From Xiphophorus maculatus (lineage: Eukaryota; Chordata; Actinopteri; Cyprinodontiformes; Poeciliidae), in contig NC_036450.1 in assembly GCF_002775205.1 (NCBI RefSeq), forward strand, positions 23,028,288 through 23,092,287: 64,000 nucleotides of DNA, given 5' to 3'. The notes beneath the pieces were generated by a model. The model made no database searches. It was given only the letters and a program-made list of their open reading frames with translations, and was not told the origin of the DNA. Both the position numbers and the translations under genes were made by a program. This document shows, one piece after another, positions 10,053-21,580 of this stretch (position 1 is the first letter of the stretch; each line of letters starts with the position of its first letter).

Positions 10053-10226
10053 CCCCTTTAATGTTAAATGAAAATAAACAAATGCTGCAAGTGAATTTGC
10101 AGGTTTACCCTGGCCCTTATGAAGTTTTGGATTTAAAAACTACAACTTTTTTTTGCTGCCAGCTTAAGTCCATCTTAGTTTCTATGTAGTAGAACAAGGT
10201 TTCCCGTTAAAATAAATGCACATGGA

Positions 10227-10375
10227 GGTGCTGTGGTGGCGCAGGGGTCAAGCACAACCAACGTAAGGAGGCCTTAGTCCTCGACGCTGCCAGGTTTGAA
10301 TCCCGGCCTGATGACCTTTCCCGCATGTCTTCCCTCTTTCTTGTTACCCACTTTTTTGTCCTAGCACTTTCAAAT
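10227..10375 (+). repeat. tRNA-derived SINE in U2 spacer 1
   Basis: A TGGTGGCGCAGG A-box-like segment (about 10234) and a GGTTTGAATCC B box (10293-10303) form a tRNA-like Pol III promoter. The tail beginning CCCGGCCTGATGACCTTT is typical of a common fish SINE. It is not a functional tRNA: the rest of the cloverleaf does not fold. It is copied in every unit. Confidence 0.7.
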
Positions 10376-10560
10376 TGAGGCCATTGGGAGTACTAGAGAA
10401 ATGCCAAATGGCCTTTCTACCTTTGGAGTCCAGAGATGGGCCGACTGACCTGAAGGATTTTATCTAGCAGGTGCTTTTGTTCTGTAAATAAGGCCATTAC
10501 TTTATAAGTACCCTGGTAATGGCCTCAACGCATCTCATAGTTGCACAATTGTTCCTTAGA

Positions 10561-10990
10561 CTTCGACTTCGACTTAGACTGACTTTGTTGTCATTTTGCA
10601 TGCACAGGGTGTATACAGAACAAAATTTTGTTGCATACGGCTCAGGACAATGTTGTGAGGTTCCAATGTTGTGAGTAAAAGAAAATACAGTATAAAATAT
10701 GAATATAAATCTAAATATAAAATATAAAGTGCAGGACTGACAGTAAAATAGAAGTTATTTAGCTCTGTACATGTGCAAGGTATAAAGTGGAGACCAGTGT
10801 TTGAGTGCAGTCCAGTTAAGAGTTCAGCAGTCTGATGGCAAGTGGGAAAAAGCTGTTTCGGAACCAGGTGGACCTGCACCGGATGCTCCGGAACCTCTTT
10901 CCAGAGGGCAGCAGGGAGAACAGTCCATGGTGGGGGTGTGAGGGGTCACTGATGGTGTTTCGGCCTCAGGACACGCATCCTGCATCGATG
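10561..10990 (+). repeat. Unnamed fish interspersed repeat in the U2 spacer (copy 1 of 5)
   Basis: A stretch beginning with a CTTCGACTTCGACTTAGAC simple repeat and containing GGGAAAAAGCTGTTTCGGAA and CCGGAACCTCTTTCCAGAGG, familiar from many dispersed fish copies. I cannot assign a family. The other copies start near 12856, 15151, 17446 and 19741. Open frames across it are not convincing genes. Confidence 0.45.
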
Positions 10991-11278
10991 GTTGACCTGA
11001 CATTTCGCCCTTTTGCCTGAGCTGGGTGTGGAAGGTTGTTGCCGAAGCAGTTTCTCCTTGTGTGCCTTCTTCTCACTCACATGAGAGTTACCCAACTCTT
11101 TTGCAAGCTCAACCAGGAAGTCCACCCGTCTCTCCTGCACCCCAATGCATGCCTGATAAAGCACATGTGCATTCAGTGCTGCCATGTCAATCATGTTTGC
11201 CAGGTTTGCTGACCAGCTGTCACATAGTGATGGAACCTTGGTCACCCCCCGCAAGATCATGACTGAAATAAATGCCAT
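10946..11278 (-). pseudogene. piggyBac transposase 3' remnant in U2 spacer 1
   Basis: A 110-residue minus-strand frame contains NMIDMAALNAHVLYQACIG and RRVDFLVELAKELGNSHV, matching the C-terminal part of piggyBac (PGBD-type) transposases, where a DVAALNAYVLYKE-like motif is followed by RR.FLLELAEEL. The upstream catalytic part is absent and no terminal repeats were seen, so this is a dead fragment trapped in the spacer. Confidence 0.65.
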
Positions 11279-11343
11279 TAGTTCTTGTGAACTAAATAGT
11301 GTGAAGCAGTCACCTATTTATCCTCCACAGCACAAAAGGCTGC

Positions 11344-11357
11344 ATGCAAATTTGCAT
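11344..11357 (+). promoter_or_regulatory. Palindromic double octamer motif in the U2 spacer
   Basis: ATGCAAATTTGCAT combines the octamer ATGCAAAT and its reverse complement. It recurs every 2,295 bp (13639, 15934, 18229, 20524), about 800 bp before the next U2 start. Octamers are part of snRNA distal elements, but those usually lie near -220, so a role is uncertain. Copy 1 has no such site upstream. Confidence 0.35.
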
Positions 11358-12159
11358 GTGCAAAGTCTCCCAGATTTCTTTTGCTTACACTTTTTGCATG
11401 ATTTTTTTGAGGTGGATCAACACAATTAATTTGGTTAGTTTATTTCTAAACTGTCATTTTAAACCCACTTAGCTTTATTTAAAAGAAAAACATTACTAAT
11501 TTCTTTTAGAAAAACCTTTGCATATTTCTTGAAACAGAATGTATGTTTTGCAAACTCTATGTACATTTGGCAAAATGACCTGGATAATGCAGCACAACAT
11601 CATGGATCAGCTGCAAAAGGTCACATCTCTCCAAAAACACTTCATGCATGCTTCAAAACTAGACAGGAGATCTGATCTCCTGTTGGTATCATAGATACCC
11701 ACCCCCAACATGGACTATTCACACTCCTACCTTCTGGCCTGACGGTCAACGGCCACATTTACAATTGACGAAGGGATGCTAATTTGAGCCATCAGAGTCG
11801 TCAGTTTGGACTCAGGGTCTTTTGGCTCTGTTTCAGTAAGTCTGGGGAGAGGTCGAAAACCCTAGTACTCCTAGTGCTAGAACCAAAAAAAAACGACTTT
11901 CAGCCTTCAGGCTTTCTATTGGCTATAAGCATGTCATGTGACCAGAAACAAAGCAAATCGGTTTCTTTTTCACGCAAGCTTTTAGTTTGATTTGGCTCAT
12001 TCATCTTTATTTTCCACTCCAAACCAACATCAGTGATTTACAAACAACAATTTCTATTCACGCTACTTGTTTTGTGAGTGATAAAATTTTAAAGTTTCTA
12101 AACTGTGAGTCGGAATGGGGTGGATCAGATTTATATGGTTTCCTCCCCAGTTATGTGGT

Positions 12160-12347
12160 ATCGCTTCTCGGCCTTTTGGCTAAGATCAAGTGTAGTATCT
12201 GTTCTTATCAGTTTAATATCTGATACGTCCCCTACCCGGGGACCATATATTAAATTGATTTTTGGAACAGGGAGATGGAATAGGGGCTTGCTCCGTCCAC
12301 TCCACGCATCGACCTGGTATTGCAGTACCTCCAGGAACGGTGCACCC
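12160..12347 (+). ncRNA. RNU2: U2 spliceosomal snRNA, copy 2
   Basis: The coding sequence is identical to copy 1 by eye. The downstream flank reads AAATAACCAAATG where copies 1 and 3-5 have AAATAAACAAATG; the split copy 6 shares this variant. Confidence 0.96.
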
Positions 12348-12521
12348 CCCCTTTAATGTTAAATGAAAATAACCAAATGCTGCAAGTGAATTTGCAGGTT
12401 TACCCTGGCCCTTATGAAGTTTTGGATTTAAAAACTACAACTTTTTTTTGCTGCCAGCTTAAGTCCATCTTAGTTTCTATGTAGTAGAACAAGGTTTCCC
12501 GTTAAAATAAATGCACATGGA

Positions 12522-12670
12522 GGTGCTGTGGTGGCGCAGGGGTCAAGCACAACCAACGTAAGGAGGCCTTAGTCCTCGACGCTGCCAGGTTTGAATCCCG
12601 GCCTGATGACCTTTCCCGCATGTCTTCCCTCTTTCTTGTTACCCACTTTTTTGTCCTAGCACTTTCAAAT
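12522..12670 (+). repeat. tRNA-derived SINE in U2 spacer 2
   Basis: Same SINE as in spacer 1, shifted by 2,295 bp. Confidence 0.7.
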
Positions 12671-13240
12671 TGAGGCCATTGGGAGTACTAGAGAAATGCC
12701 AAATGGCCTTTCTACCTTTGGAGTCCAGAGATGGGCCGACTGACCTGAAGGATTTTATCTAGCAGGTGCTTTTGTTCTGTAAATAAGGCCATTACTTTAT
12801 AAGTACCCTGGTAATGGCCTCAACGCATCTCATAGTTGCACAATTGTTCCTTAGACTTCGACTTCGACTTAGACTGACTTTGTTGTCATTTTGCATGCAC
12901 AGGGTGTATACAGAACAAAATTTTGTTGCATACGGCTCAGGACAATGTTGTGAGGTTCCAATGTTGTGAGTAAAAGAAAATACAGTATAAAATATGAATA
13001 TAAATCTAAATATAAAATATAAAGTGCAGGACTGACAGTAAAATAGAAGTTATTTAGCTCTGTACATGTGCAAGGTATAAAGTGGAGACCAGTGTTTGAG
13101 TGCAGTCCAGTTAAGAGTTCAGCAGTCTGATGGCAAGTGGGAAAAAGCTGTTTCGGAACCAGGTGGACCTGCACCGGATGCTCCGGAACCTCTTTCCAGA
13201 GGGCAGCAGGGAGAACAGTCCATGGTGGGGGTGTGAGGGG

Positions 13241-13573
13241 TCACTGATGGTGTTTCGGCCTCAGGACACGCATCCTGCATCGATGGTTGACCTGACATTT
13301 CGCCCTTTTGCCTGAGCTGGGTGTGGAAGGTTGTTGCCGAAGCAGTTTCTCCTTGTGTGCCTTCTTCTCACTCACATGAGAGTTACCCAACTCTTTTGCA
13401 AGCTCAACCAGGAAGTCCACCCGTCTCTCCTGCACCCCAATGCATGCCTGATAAAGCACATGTGCATTCAGTGCTGCCATGTCAATCATGTTTGCCAGGT
13501 TTGCTGACCAGCTGTCACATAGTGATGGAACCTTGGTCACCCCCCGCAAGATCATGACTGAAATAAATGCCAT
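13241..13573 (-). pseudogene. piggyBac transposase 3' remnant in U2 spacer 2
   Basis: Identical translation to the remnant in spacer 1. Confidence 0.65.
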
Positions 13574-14454
13574 TAGTTCTTGTGAACTAAATAGTGTGAA
13601 GCAGTCACCTATTTATCCTCCACAGCACAAAAGGCTGCATGCAAATTTGCATGTGCAAAGTCTCCCAGATTTCTTTTGCTTACACTTTTTGCATGATTTT
13701 TTTGAGGTGGATCAACACAATTAATTTGGTTAGTTTATTTCTAAACTGTCATTTTAAACCCACTTAGCTTTATTTAAAAGAAAAACATTACTAATTTCTT
13801 TTAGAAAAACCTTTGCATATTTCTTGAAACAGAATGTATGTTTTGCAAACTCTATGTACATTTGGCAAAATGACCTGGATAATGCAGCACAACATCATGG
13901 ATCAGCTGCAAAAGGTCACATCTCTCCAAAAACACTTCATGCATGCTTCAAAACTAGACAGGAGATCTGATCTCCTGTTGGTATCATAGATACCCACCCC
14001 CAACATGGACTATTCACACTCCTACCTTCTGGCCTGACGGTCAACGGCCACATTTACAATTGACGAAGGGATGCTAATTTGAGCCATCAGAGTCGTCAGT
14101 TTGGACTCAGGGTCTTTTGGCTCTGTTTCAGTAAGTCTGGGGAGAGGTCGAAAACCCTAGTACTCCTAGTGCTAGAACCAAAAAAAAACGACTTTCAGCC
14201 TTCAGGCTTTCTATTGGCTATAAGCATGTCATGTGACCAGAAACAAAGCAAATCGGTTTCTTTTTCACGCAAGCTTTTAGTTTGATTTGGCTCATTCATC
14301 TTTATTTTCCACTCCAAACCAACATCAGTGATTTACAAACAACAATTTCTATTCACGCTACTTGTTTTGTGAGTGATAAAATTTTAAAGTTTCTAAACTG
14401 TGAGTCGGAATGGGGTGGATCAGATTTATATGGTTTCCTCCCCAGTTATGTGGT

Positions 14455-14642
14455 ATCGCTTCTCGGCCTTTTGGCTAAGATCAAGTGTAGTATCTGTTCT
14501 TATCAGTTTAATATCTGATACGTCCCCTACCCGGGGACCATATATTAAATTGATTTTTGGAACAGGGAGATGGAATAGGGGCTTGCTCCGTCCACTCCAC
14601 GCATCGACCTGGTATTGCAGTACCTCCAGGAACGGTGCACCC
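14455..14642 (+). ncRNA. RNU2: U2 spliceosomal snRNA, copy 3
   Basis: The coding sequence is identical to copy 1 by eye. It is the first of three units whose spacers share the variants AGAACAATG and TTTCTCGTT. Confidence 0.96.
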
Positions 14643-14816
14643 CCCCTTTAATGTTAAATGAAAATAAACAAATGCTGCAAGTGAATTTGCAGGTTTACCC
14701 TGGCCCTTATGAAGTTTTGGATTTAAAAACTACAACTTTTTTTTGCTGCCAGCTTAAGTCCATCTTAGTTTCTATGTAGTAGAACAATGTTTCCCGTTAA
14801 AATAAATGCACATGGA

Positions 14817-14965
14817 GGTGCTGTGGTGGCGCAGGGGTCAAGCACAACCAACGTAAGGAGGCCTTAGTCCTCGACGCTGCCAGGTTTGAATCCCGGCCTG
14901 ATGACCTTTCCCGCATGTCTTCCCTCTTTCTCGTTACCCACTTTTTTGTCCTAGCACTTTCAAAT
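14817..14965 (+). repeat. tRNA-derived SINE in U2 spacer 3
   Basis: Same SINE. It carries the TTTCTCGTT variant shared by units 3-5. Confidence 0.7.
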
Positions 14966-15535
14966 TGAGGCCATTGGGAGTACTAGAGAAATGCCAAATG
15001 GCCTTTCTACCTTTGGAGTCCAGAGATGGGCCGACTGACCTGAAGGATTTTATCTAGCAGGTGCTTTTGTTCTGTAAATAAGGCCATTACTTTATAAGTA
15101 CCCTGGTAATGGCCTCAACGCATCTCATAGTTGCACAATTGTTCCTTAGACTTCGACTTCGACTTAGACTGACTTTGTTGTCATTTTGCATGCACAGGGT
15201 GTATACAGAACAAAATTTTGTTGCATACGGCTCAGGACAATGTTGTGAGGTTCCAATGTTGTGAGTAAAAGAAAATACAGTATAAAATATGAATATAAAT
15301 CTAAATATAAAATATAAAGTGCAGGACTGACAGTAAAATAGAAGTTATTTAGCTCTGTACATGTGCAAGGTATAAAGTGGAGACCAGTGTTTGAGTGCAG
15401 TCCAGTTAAGAGTTCAGCAGTCTGATGGCAAGTGGGAAAAAGCTGTTTCGGAACCAGGTGGACCTGCACCGGATGCTCCGGAACCTCTTTCCAGAGGGCA
15501 GCAGGGAGAACAGTCCATGGTGGGGGTGTGAGGGG

Positions 15536-15868
15536 TCACTGATGGTGTTTCGGCCTCAGGACACGCATCCTGCATCGATGGTTGACCTGACATTTCGCCC
15601 TTTTGCCTGAGCTGGGTGTGGAAGGTTGTTGCCGAAGCAGTTTCTCCTTGTGTGCCTTCTTCTCACTCACATGAGAGTTACCCAACTCTTTTGCAAGCTC
15701 AACCAGGAAGTCCACCCGTCTCTCCTGCACCCCAATGCATGCCTGATAAAGCACATGTGCATTCAGTGCTGCCATGTCAATCATGTTTGCCAGGTTTGCT
15801 GACCAGCTGTCACATAGTGATGGAACCTTGGTCACCCCCCGCAAGATCATGACTGAAATAAATGCCAT
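15536..15868 (-). pseudogene. piggyBac transposase 3' remnant in U2 spacer 3
   Basis: Identical translation to the remnant in spacer 1. Confidence 0.65.
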
Positions 15869-16749
15869 TAGTTCTTGTGAACTAAATAGTGTGAAGCAGT
15901 CACCTATTTATCCTCCACAGCACAAAAGGCTGCATGCAAATTTGCATGTGCAAAGTCTCCCAGATTTCTTTTGCTTACACTTTTTGCATGATTTTTTTGA
16001 GGTGGATCAACACAATTAATTTGGTTAGTTTATTTCTAAACTGTCATTTTAAACCCACTTAGCTTTATTTAAAAGAAAAACATTACTAATTTCTTTTAGA
16101 AAAACCTTTGCATATTTCTTGAAACAGAATGTATGTTTTGCAAACTCTATGTACATTTGGCAAAATGACCTGGATAATGCAGCACAACATCATGGATCAG
16201 CTGCAAAAGGTCACATCTCTCCAAAAACACTTCATGCATGCTTCAAAACTAGACAGGAGATCTGATCTCCTGTTGGTATCATAGATACCCACCCCCAACA
16301 TGGACTATTCACACTCCTACCTTCTGGCCTGACGGTCAACGGCCACATTTACAATTGACGAAGGGATGCTAATTTGAGCCATCAGAGTCGTCAGTTTGGA
16401 CTCAGGGTCTTTTGGCTCTGTTTCAGTAAGTCTGGGGAGAGGTCGAAAACCCTAGTACTCCTAGTGCTAGAACCAAAAAAAAACGACTTTCAGCCTTCAG
16501 GCTTTCTATTGGCTATAAGCATGTCATGTGACCAGAAACAAAGCAAATCGGTTTCTTTTTCACGCAAGCTTTTAGTTTGATTTGGCTCATTCATCTTTAT
16601 TTTCCACTCCAAACCAACATCAGTGATTTACAAACAACAATTTCTATTCACGCTACTTGTTTTGTGAGTGATAAAATTTTAAAGTTTCTAAACTGTGAGT
16701 CGGAATGGGGTGGATCAGATTTATATGGTTTCCTCCCCAGTTATGTGGT

Positions 16750-16937
16750 ATCGCTTCTCGGCCTTTTGGCTAAGATCAAGTGTAGTATCTGTTCTTATCA
16801 GTTTAATATCTGATACGTCCCCTACCCGGGGACCATATATTAAATTGATTTTTGGAACAGGGAGATGGAATAGGGGCTTGCTCCGTCCACTCCACGCATC
16901 GACCTGGTATTGCAGTACCTCCAGGAACGGTGCACCC
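16750..16937 (+). ncRNA. RNU2: U2 spliceosomal snRNA, copy 4
   Basis: The coding sequence is identical to copy 1 by eye, with the spacer variants of units 3-5. Confidence 0.96.
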
Positions 16938-17111
16938 CCCCTTTAATGTTAAATGAAAATAAACAAATGCTGCAAGTGAATTTGCAGGTTTACCCTGGCC
17001 CTTATGAAGTTTTGGATTTAAAAACTACAACTTTTTTTTGCTGCCAGCTTAAGTCCATCTTAGTTTCTATGTAGTAGAACAATGTTTCCCGTTAAAATAA
17101 ATGCACATGGA

Positions 17112-17260
17112 GGTGCTGTGGTGGCGCAGGGGTCAAGCACAACCAACGTAAGGAGGCCTTAGTCCTCGACGCTGCCAGGTTTGAATCCCGGCCTGATGAC
17201 CTTTCCCGCATGTCTTCCCTCTTTCTCGTTACCCACTTTTTTGTCCTAGCACTTTCAAAT
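17112..17260 (+). repeat. tRNA-derived SINE in U2 spacer 4
   Basis: Same SINE, with the unit 3-5 variant. Confidence 0.7.
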
Positions 17261-17830
17261 TGAGGCCATTGGGAGTACTAGAGAAATGCCAAATGGCCTT
17301 TCTACCTTTGGAGTCCAGAGATGGGCCGACTGACCTGAAGGATTTTATCTAGCAGGTGCTTTTGTTCTGTAAATAAGGCCATTACTTTATAAGTACCCTG
17401 GTAATGGCCTCAACGCATCTCATAGTTGCACAATTGTTCCTTAGACTTCGACTTCGACTTAGACTGACTTTGTTGTCATTTTGCATGCACAGGGTGTATA
17501 CAGAACAAAATTTTGTTGCATACGGCTCAGGACAATGTTGTGAGGTTCCAATGTTGTGAGTAAAAGAAAATACAGTATAAAATATGAATATAAATCTAAA
17601 TATAAAATATAAAGTGCAGGACTGACAGTAAAATAGAAGTTATTTAGCTCTGTACATGTGCAAGGTATAAAGTGGAGACCAGTGTTTGAGTGCAGTCCAG
17701 TTAAGAGTTCAGCAGTCTGATGGCAAGTGGGAAAAAGCTGTTTCGGAACCAGGTGGACCTGCACCGGATGCTCCGGAACCTCTTTCCAGAGGGCAGCAGG
17801 GAGAACAGTCCATGGTGGGGGTGTGAGGGG

Positions 17831-18163
17831 TCACTGATGGTGTTTCGGCCTCAGGACACGCATCCTGCATCGATGGTTGACCTGACATTTCGCCCTTTTG
17901 CCTGAGCTGGGTGTGGAAGGTTGTTGCCGAAGCAGTTTCTCCTTGTGTGCCTTCTTCTCACTCACATGAGAGTTACCCAACTCTTTTGCAAGCTCAACCA
18001 GGAAGTCCACCCGTCTCTCCTGCACCCCAATGCATGCCTGATAAAGCACATGTGCATTCAGTGCTGCCATGTCAATCATGTTTGCCAGGTTTGCTGACCA
18101 GCTGTCACATAGTGATGGAACCTTGGTCACCCCCCGCAAGATCATGACTGAAATAAATGCCAT
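17831..18163 (-). pseudogene. piggyBac transposase 3' remnant in U2 spacer 4
   Basis: Identical translation to the remnant in spacer 1. Confidence 0.65.
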
Positions 18164-19044
18164 TAGTTCTTGTGAACTAAATAGTGTGAAGCAGTCACCT
18201 ATTTATCCTCCACAGCACAAAAGGCTGCATGCAAATTTGCATGTGCAAAGTCTCCCAGATTTCTTTTGCTTACACTTTTTGCATGATTTTTTTGAGGTGG
18301 ATCAACACAATTAATTTGGTTAGTTTATTTCTAAACTGTCATTTTAAACCCACTTAGCTTTATTTAAAAGAAAAACATTACTAATTTCTTTTAGAAAAAC
18401 CTTTGCATATTTCTTGAAACAGAATGTATGTTTTGCAAACTCTATGTACATTTGGCAAAATGACCTGGATAATGCAGCACAACATCATGGATCAGCTGCA
18501 AAAGGTCACATCTCTCCAAAAACACTTCATGCATGCTTCAAAACTAGACAGGAGATCTGATCTCCTGTTGGTATCATAGATACCCACCCCCAACATGGAC
18601 TATTCACACTCCTACCTTCTGGCCTGACGGTCAACGGCCACATTTACAATTGACGAAGGGATGCTAATTTGAGCCATCAGAGTCGTCAGTTTGGACTCAG
18701 GGTCTTTTGGCTCTGTTTCAGTAAGTCTGGGGAGAGGTCGAAAACCCTAGTACTCCTAGTGCTAGAACCAAAAAAAAACGACTTTCAGCCTTCAGGCTTT
18801 CTATTGGCTATAAGCATGTCATGTGACCAGAAACAAAGCAAATCGGTTTCTTTTTCACGCAAGCTTTTAGTTTGATTTGGCTCATTCATCTTTATTTTCC
18901 ACTCCAAACCAACATCAGTGATTTACAAACAACAATTTCTATTCACGCTACTTGTTTTGTGAGTGATAAAATTTTAAAGTTTCTAAACTGTGAGTCGGAA
19001 TGGGGTGGATCAGATTTATATGGTTTCCTCCCCAGTTATGTGGT

Positions 19045-19232
19045 ATCGCTTCTCGGCCTTTTGGCTAAGATCAAGTGTAGTATCTGTTCTTATCAGTTTA
19101 ATATCTGATACGTCCCCTACCCGGGGACCATATATTAAATTGATTTTTGGAACAGGGAGATGGAATAGGGGCTTGCTCCGTCCACTCCACGCATCGACCT
19201 GGTATTGCAGTACCTCCAGGAACGGTGCACCC
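19045..19232 (+). ncRNA. RNU2: U2 spliceosomal snRNA, copy 5
   Basis: The coding sequence is identical to copy 1 by eye. It is the last intact copy before the split sixth gene. Confidence 0.96.
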
Positions 19233-19406
19233 CCCCTTTAATGTTAAATGAAAATAAACAAATGCTGCAAGTGAATTTGCAGGTTTACCCTGGCCCTTAT
19301 GAAGTTTTGGATTTAAAAACTACAACTTTTTTTTGCTGCCAGCTTAAGTCCATCTTAGTTTCTATGTAGTAGAACAATGTTTCCCGTTAAAATAAATGCA
19401 CATGGA

Positions 19407-19555
19407 GGTGCTGTGGTGGCGCAGGGGTCAAGCACAACCAACGTAAGGAGGCCTTAGTCCTCGACGCTGCCAGGTTTGAATCCCGGCCTGATGACCTTTC
19501 CCGCATGTCTTCCCTCTTTCTCGTTACCCACTTTTTTGTCCTAGCACTTTCAAAT
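19407..19555 (+). repeat. tRNA-derived SINE in U2 spacer 5
   Basis: Same SINE, with the unit 3-5 variant. Confidence 0.7.
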
Positions 19556-20125
19556 TGAGGCCATTGGGAGTACTAGAGAAATGCCAAATGGCCTTTCTAC
19601 CTTTGGAGTCCAGAGATGGGCCGACTGACCTGAAGGATTTTATCTAGCAGGTGCTTTTGTTCTGTAAATAAGGCCATTACTTTATAAGTACCCTGGTAAT
19701 GGCCTCAACGCATCTCATAGTTGCACAATTGTTCCTTAGACTTCGACTTCGACTTAGACTGACTTTGTTGTCATTTTGCATGCACAGGGTGTATACAGAA
19801 CAAAATTTTGTTGCATACGGCTCAGGACAATGTTGTGAGGTTCCAATGTTGTGAGTAAAAGAAAATACAGTATAAAATATGAATATAAATCTAAATATAA
19901 AATATAAAGTGCAGGACTGACAGTAAAATAGAAGTTATTTAGCTCTGTACATGTGCAAGGTATAAAGTGGAGACCAGTGTTTGAGTGCAGTCCAGTTAAG
20001 AGTTCAGCAGTCTGATGGCAAGTGGGAAAAAGCTGTTTCGGAACCAGGTGGACCTGCACCGGATGCTCCGGAACCTCTTTCCAGAGGGCAGCAGGGAGAA
20101 CAGTCCATGGTGGGGGTGTGAGGGG

Positions 20126-20458
20126 TCACTGATGGTGTTTCGGCCTCAGGACACGCATCCTGCATCGATGGTTGACCTGACATTTCGCCCTTTTGCCTGA
20201 GCTGGGTGTGGAAGGTTGTTGCCGAAGCAGTTTCTCCTTGTGTGCCTTCTTCTCACTCACATGAGAGTTACCCAACTCTTTTGCAAGCTCAACCAGGAAG
20301 TCCACCCGTCTCTCCTGCACCCCAATGCATGCCTGATAAAGCACATGTGCATTCAGTGCTGCCATGTCAATCATGTTTGCCAGGTTTGCTGACCAGCTGT
20401 CACATAGTGATGGAACCTTGGTCACCCCCCGCAAGATCATGACTGAAATAAATGCCAT
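20126..20458 (-). pseudogene. piggyBac transposase 3' remnant in U2 spacer 5
   Basis: Identical translation to the remnant in spacer 1. Spacer 6 has lost this part. Confidence 0.65.
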
Positions 20459-21580
20459 TAGTTCTTGTGAACTAAATAGTGTGAAGCAGTCACCTATTTA
20501 TCCTCCACAGCACAAAAGGCTGCATGCAAATTTGCATGTGCAAAGTCTCCCAGATTTCTTTTGCTTACACTTTTTGCATGATTTTTTTGAGGTGGATCAA
20601 CACAATTAATTTGGTTAGTTTATTTCTAAACTGTCATTTTAAACCCACTTAGCTTTATTTAAAAGAAAAACATTACTAATTTCTTTTAGAAAAACCTTTG
20701 CATATTTCTTGAAACAGAATGTATGTTTTGCAAACTCTATGTACATTTGGCAAAATGACCTGGATAATGCAGCACAACATCATGGATCAGCTGCAAAAGG
20801 TCACATCTCTCCAAAAACACTTCATGCATGCTTCAAAACTAGACAGGAGATCTGATCTCCTGTTGGTATCATAGATACCCACCCCCAACATGGACTATTC
20901 ACACTCCTACCTTCTGGCCTGACGGTCAACGGCCACATTTACAATTGACGAAGGGATGCTAATTTGAGCCATCAGAGTCGTCAGTTTGGACTCAGGGTCT
21001 TTTGGCTCTGTTTCAGTAAGTCTGGGGAGAGGTCGAAAACCCTAGTACTCCTAGTGCTAGAACCAAAAAAAAACGACTTTCAGCCTTCAGGCTTTCTATT
21101 GGCTATAAGCATGTCATGTGACCAGAAACAAAGCAAATCGGTTTCTTTTTCACGCAAGCTTTTAGTTTGATTTGGCTCATTCATCTTTATTTTCCACTCC
21201 AAACCAACATCAGTGATTTACAAACAACAATTTCTATTCACGCTACTTGTTTTGTGAGTGATAAAATTTTAAAATTTCTAAACTGTGAGTCGGAATGGGG
21301 TGGATCAGATTTATATGGTTTCCTCCCCAGTTATGTGGTATTGCTTCTCGGCCTTTTGGCTAAGACAGCGGTTCCCTCCTTTGGGTGGTGATAGCGGTAG
21401 TCTTTGTGACTTGGCTGTTGCCACTGATTTTGAGGTTCAGTAAATTTAGTCCCCGGGTGAGATATTGACCACTAAGTAGTGGAAAATATATTTTACCTTT
21501 TATTTGTATTTATTGGTGGTTTTTAACTATTTATTGGTTTTAGTAAAGGTTTTAAACCTTTAACTGGTGGTGCCTCCACC

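Noticed and set aside
9692-10061. Open frames across the U2 genes as proteins
   Set aside because: They repeat with the array and overlap the snRNA itself. They are shadows.
10234-10303. tRNA gene in the U2 spacer
   Set aside because: Only A- and B-box-like segments are present. The acceptor and anticodon stems do not form, and a SINE tail follows.
9596-21365. CRISPR-like array
   Set aside because: The repeats are whole 2.3-kb gene units without spacers of differing content, in eukaryotic DNA.
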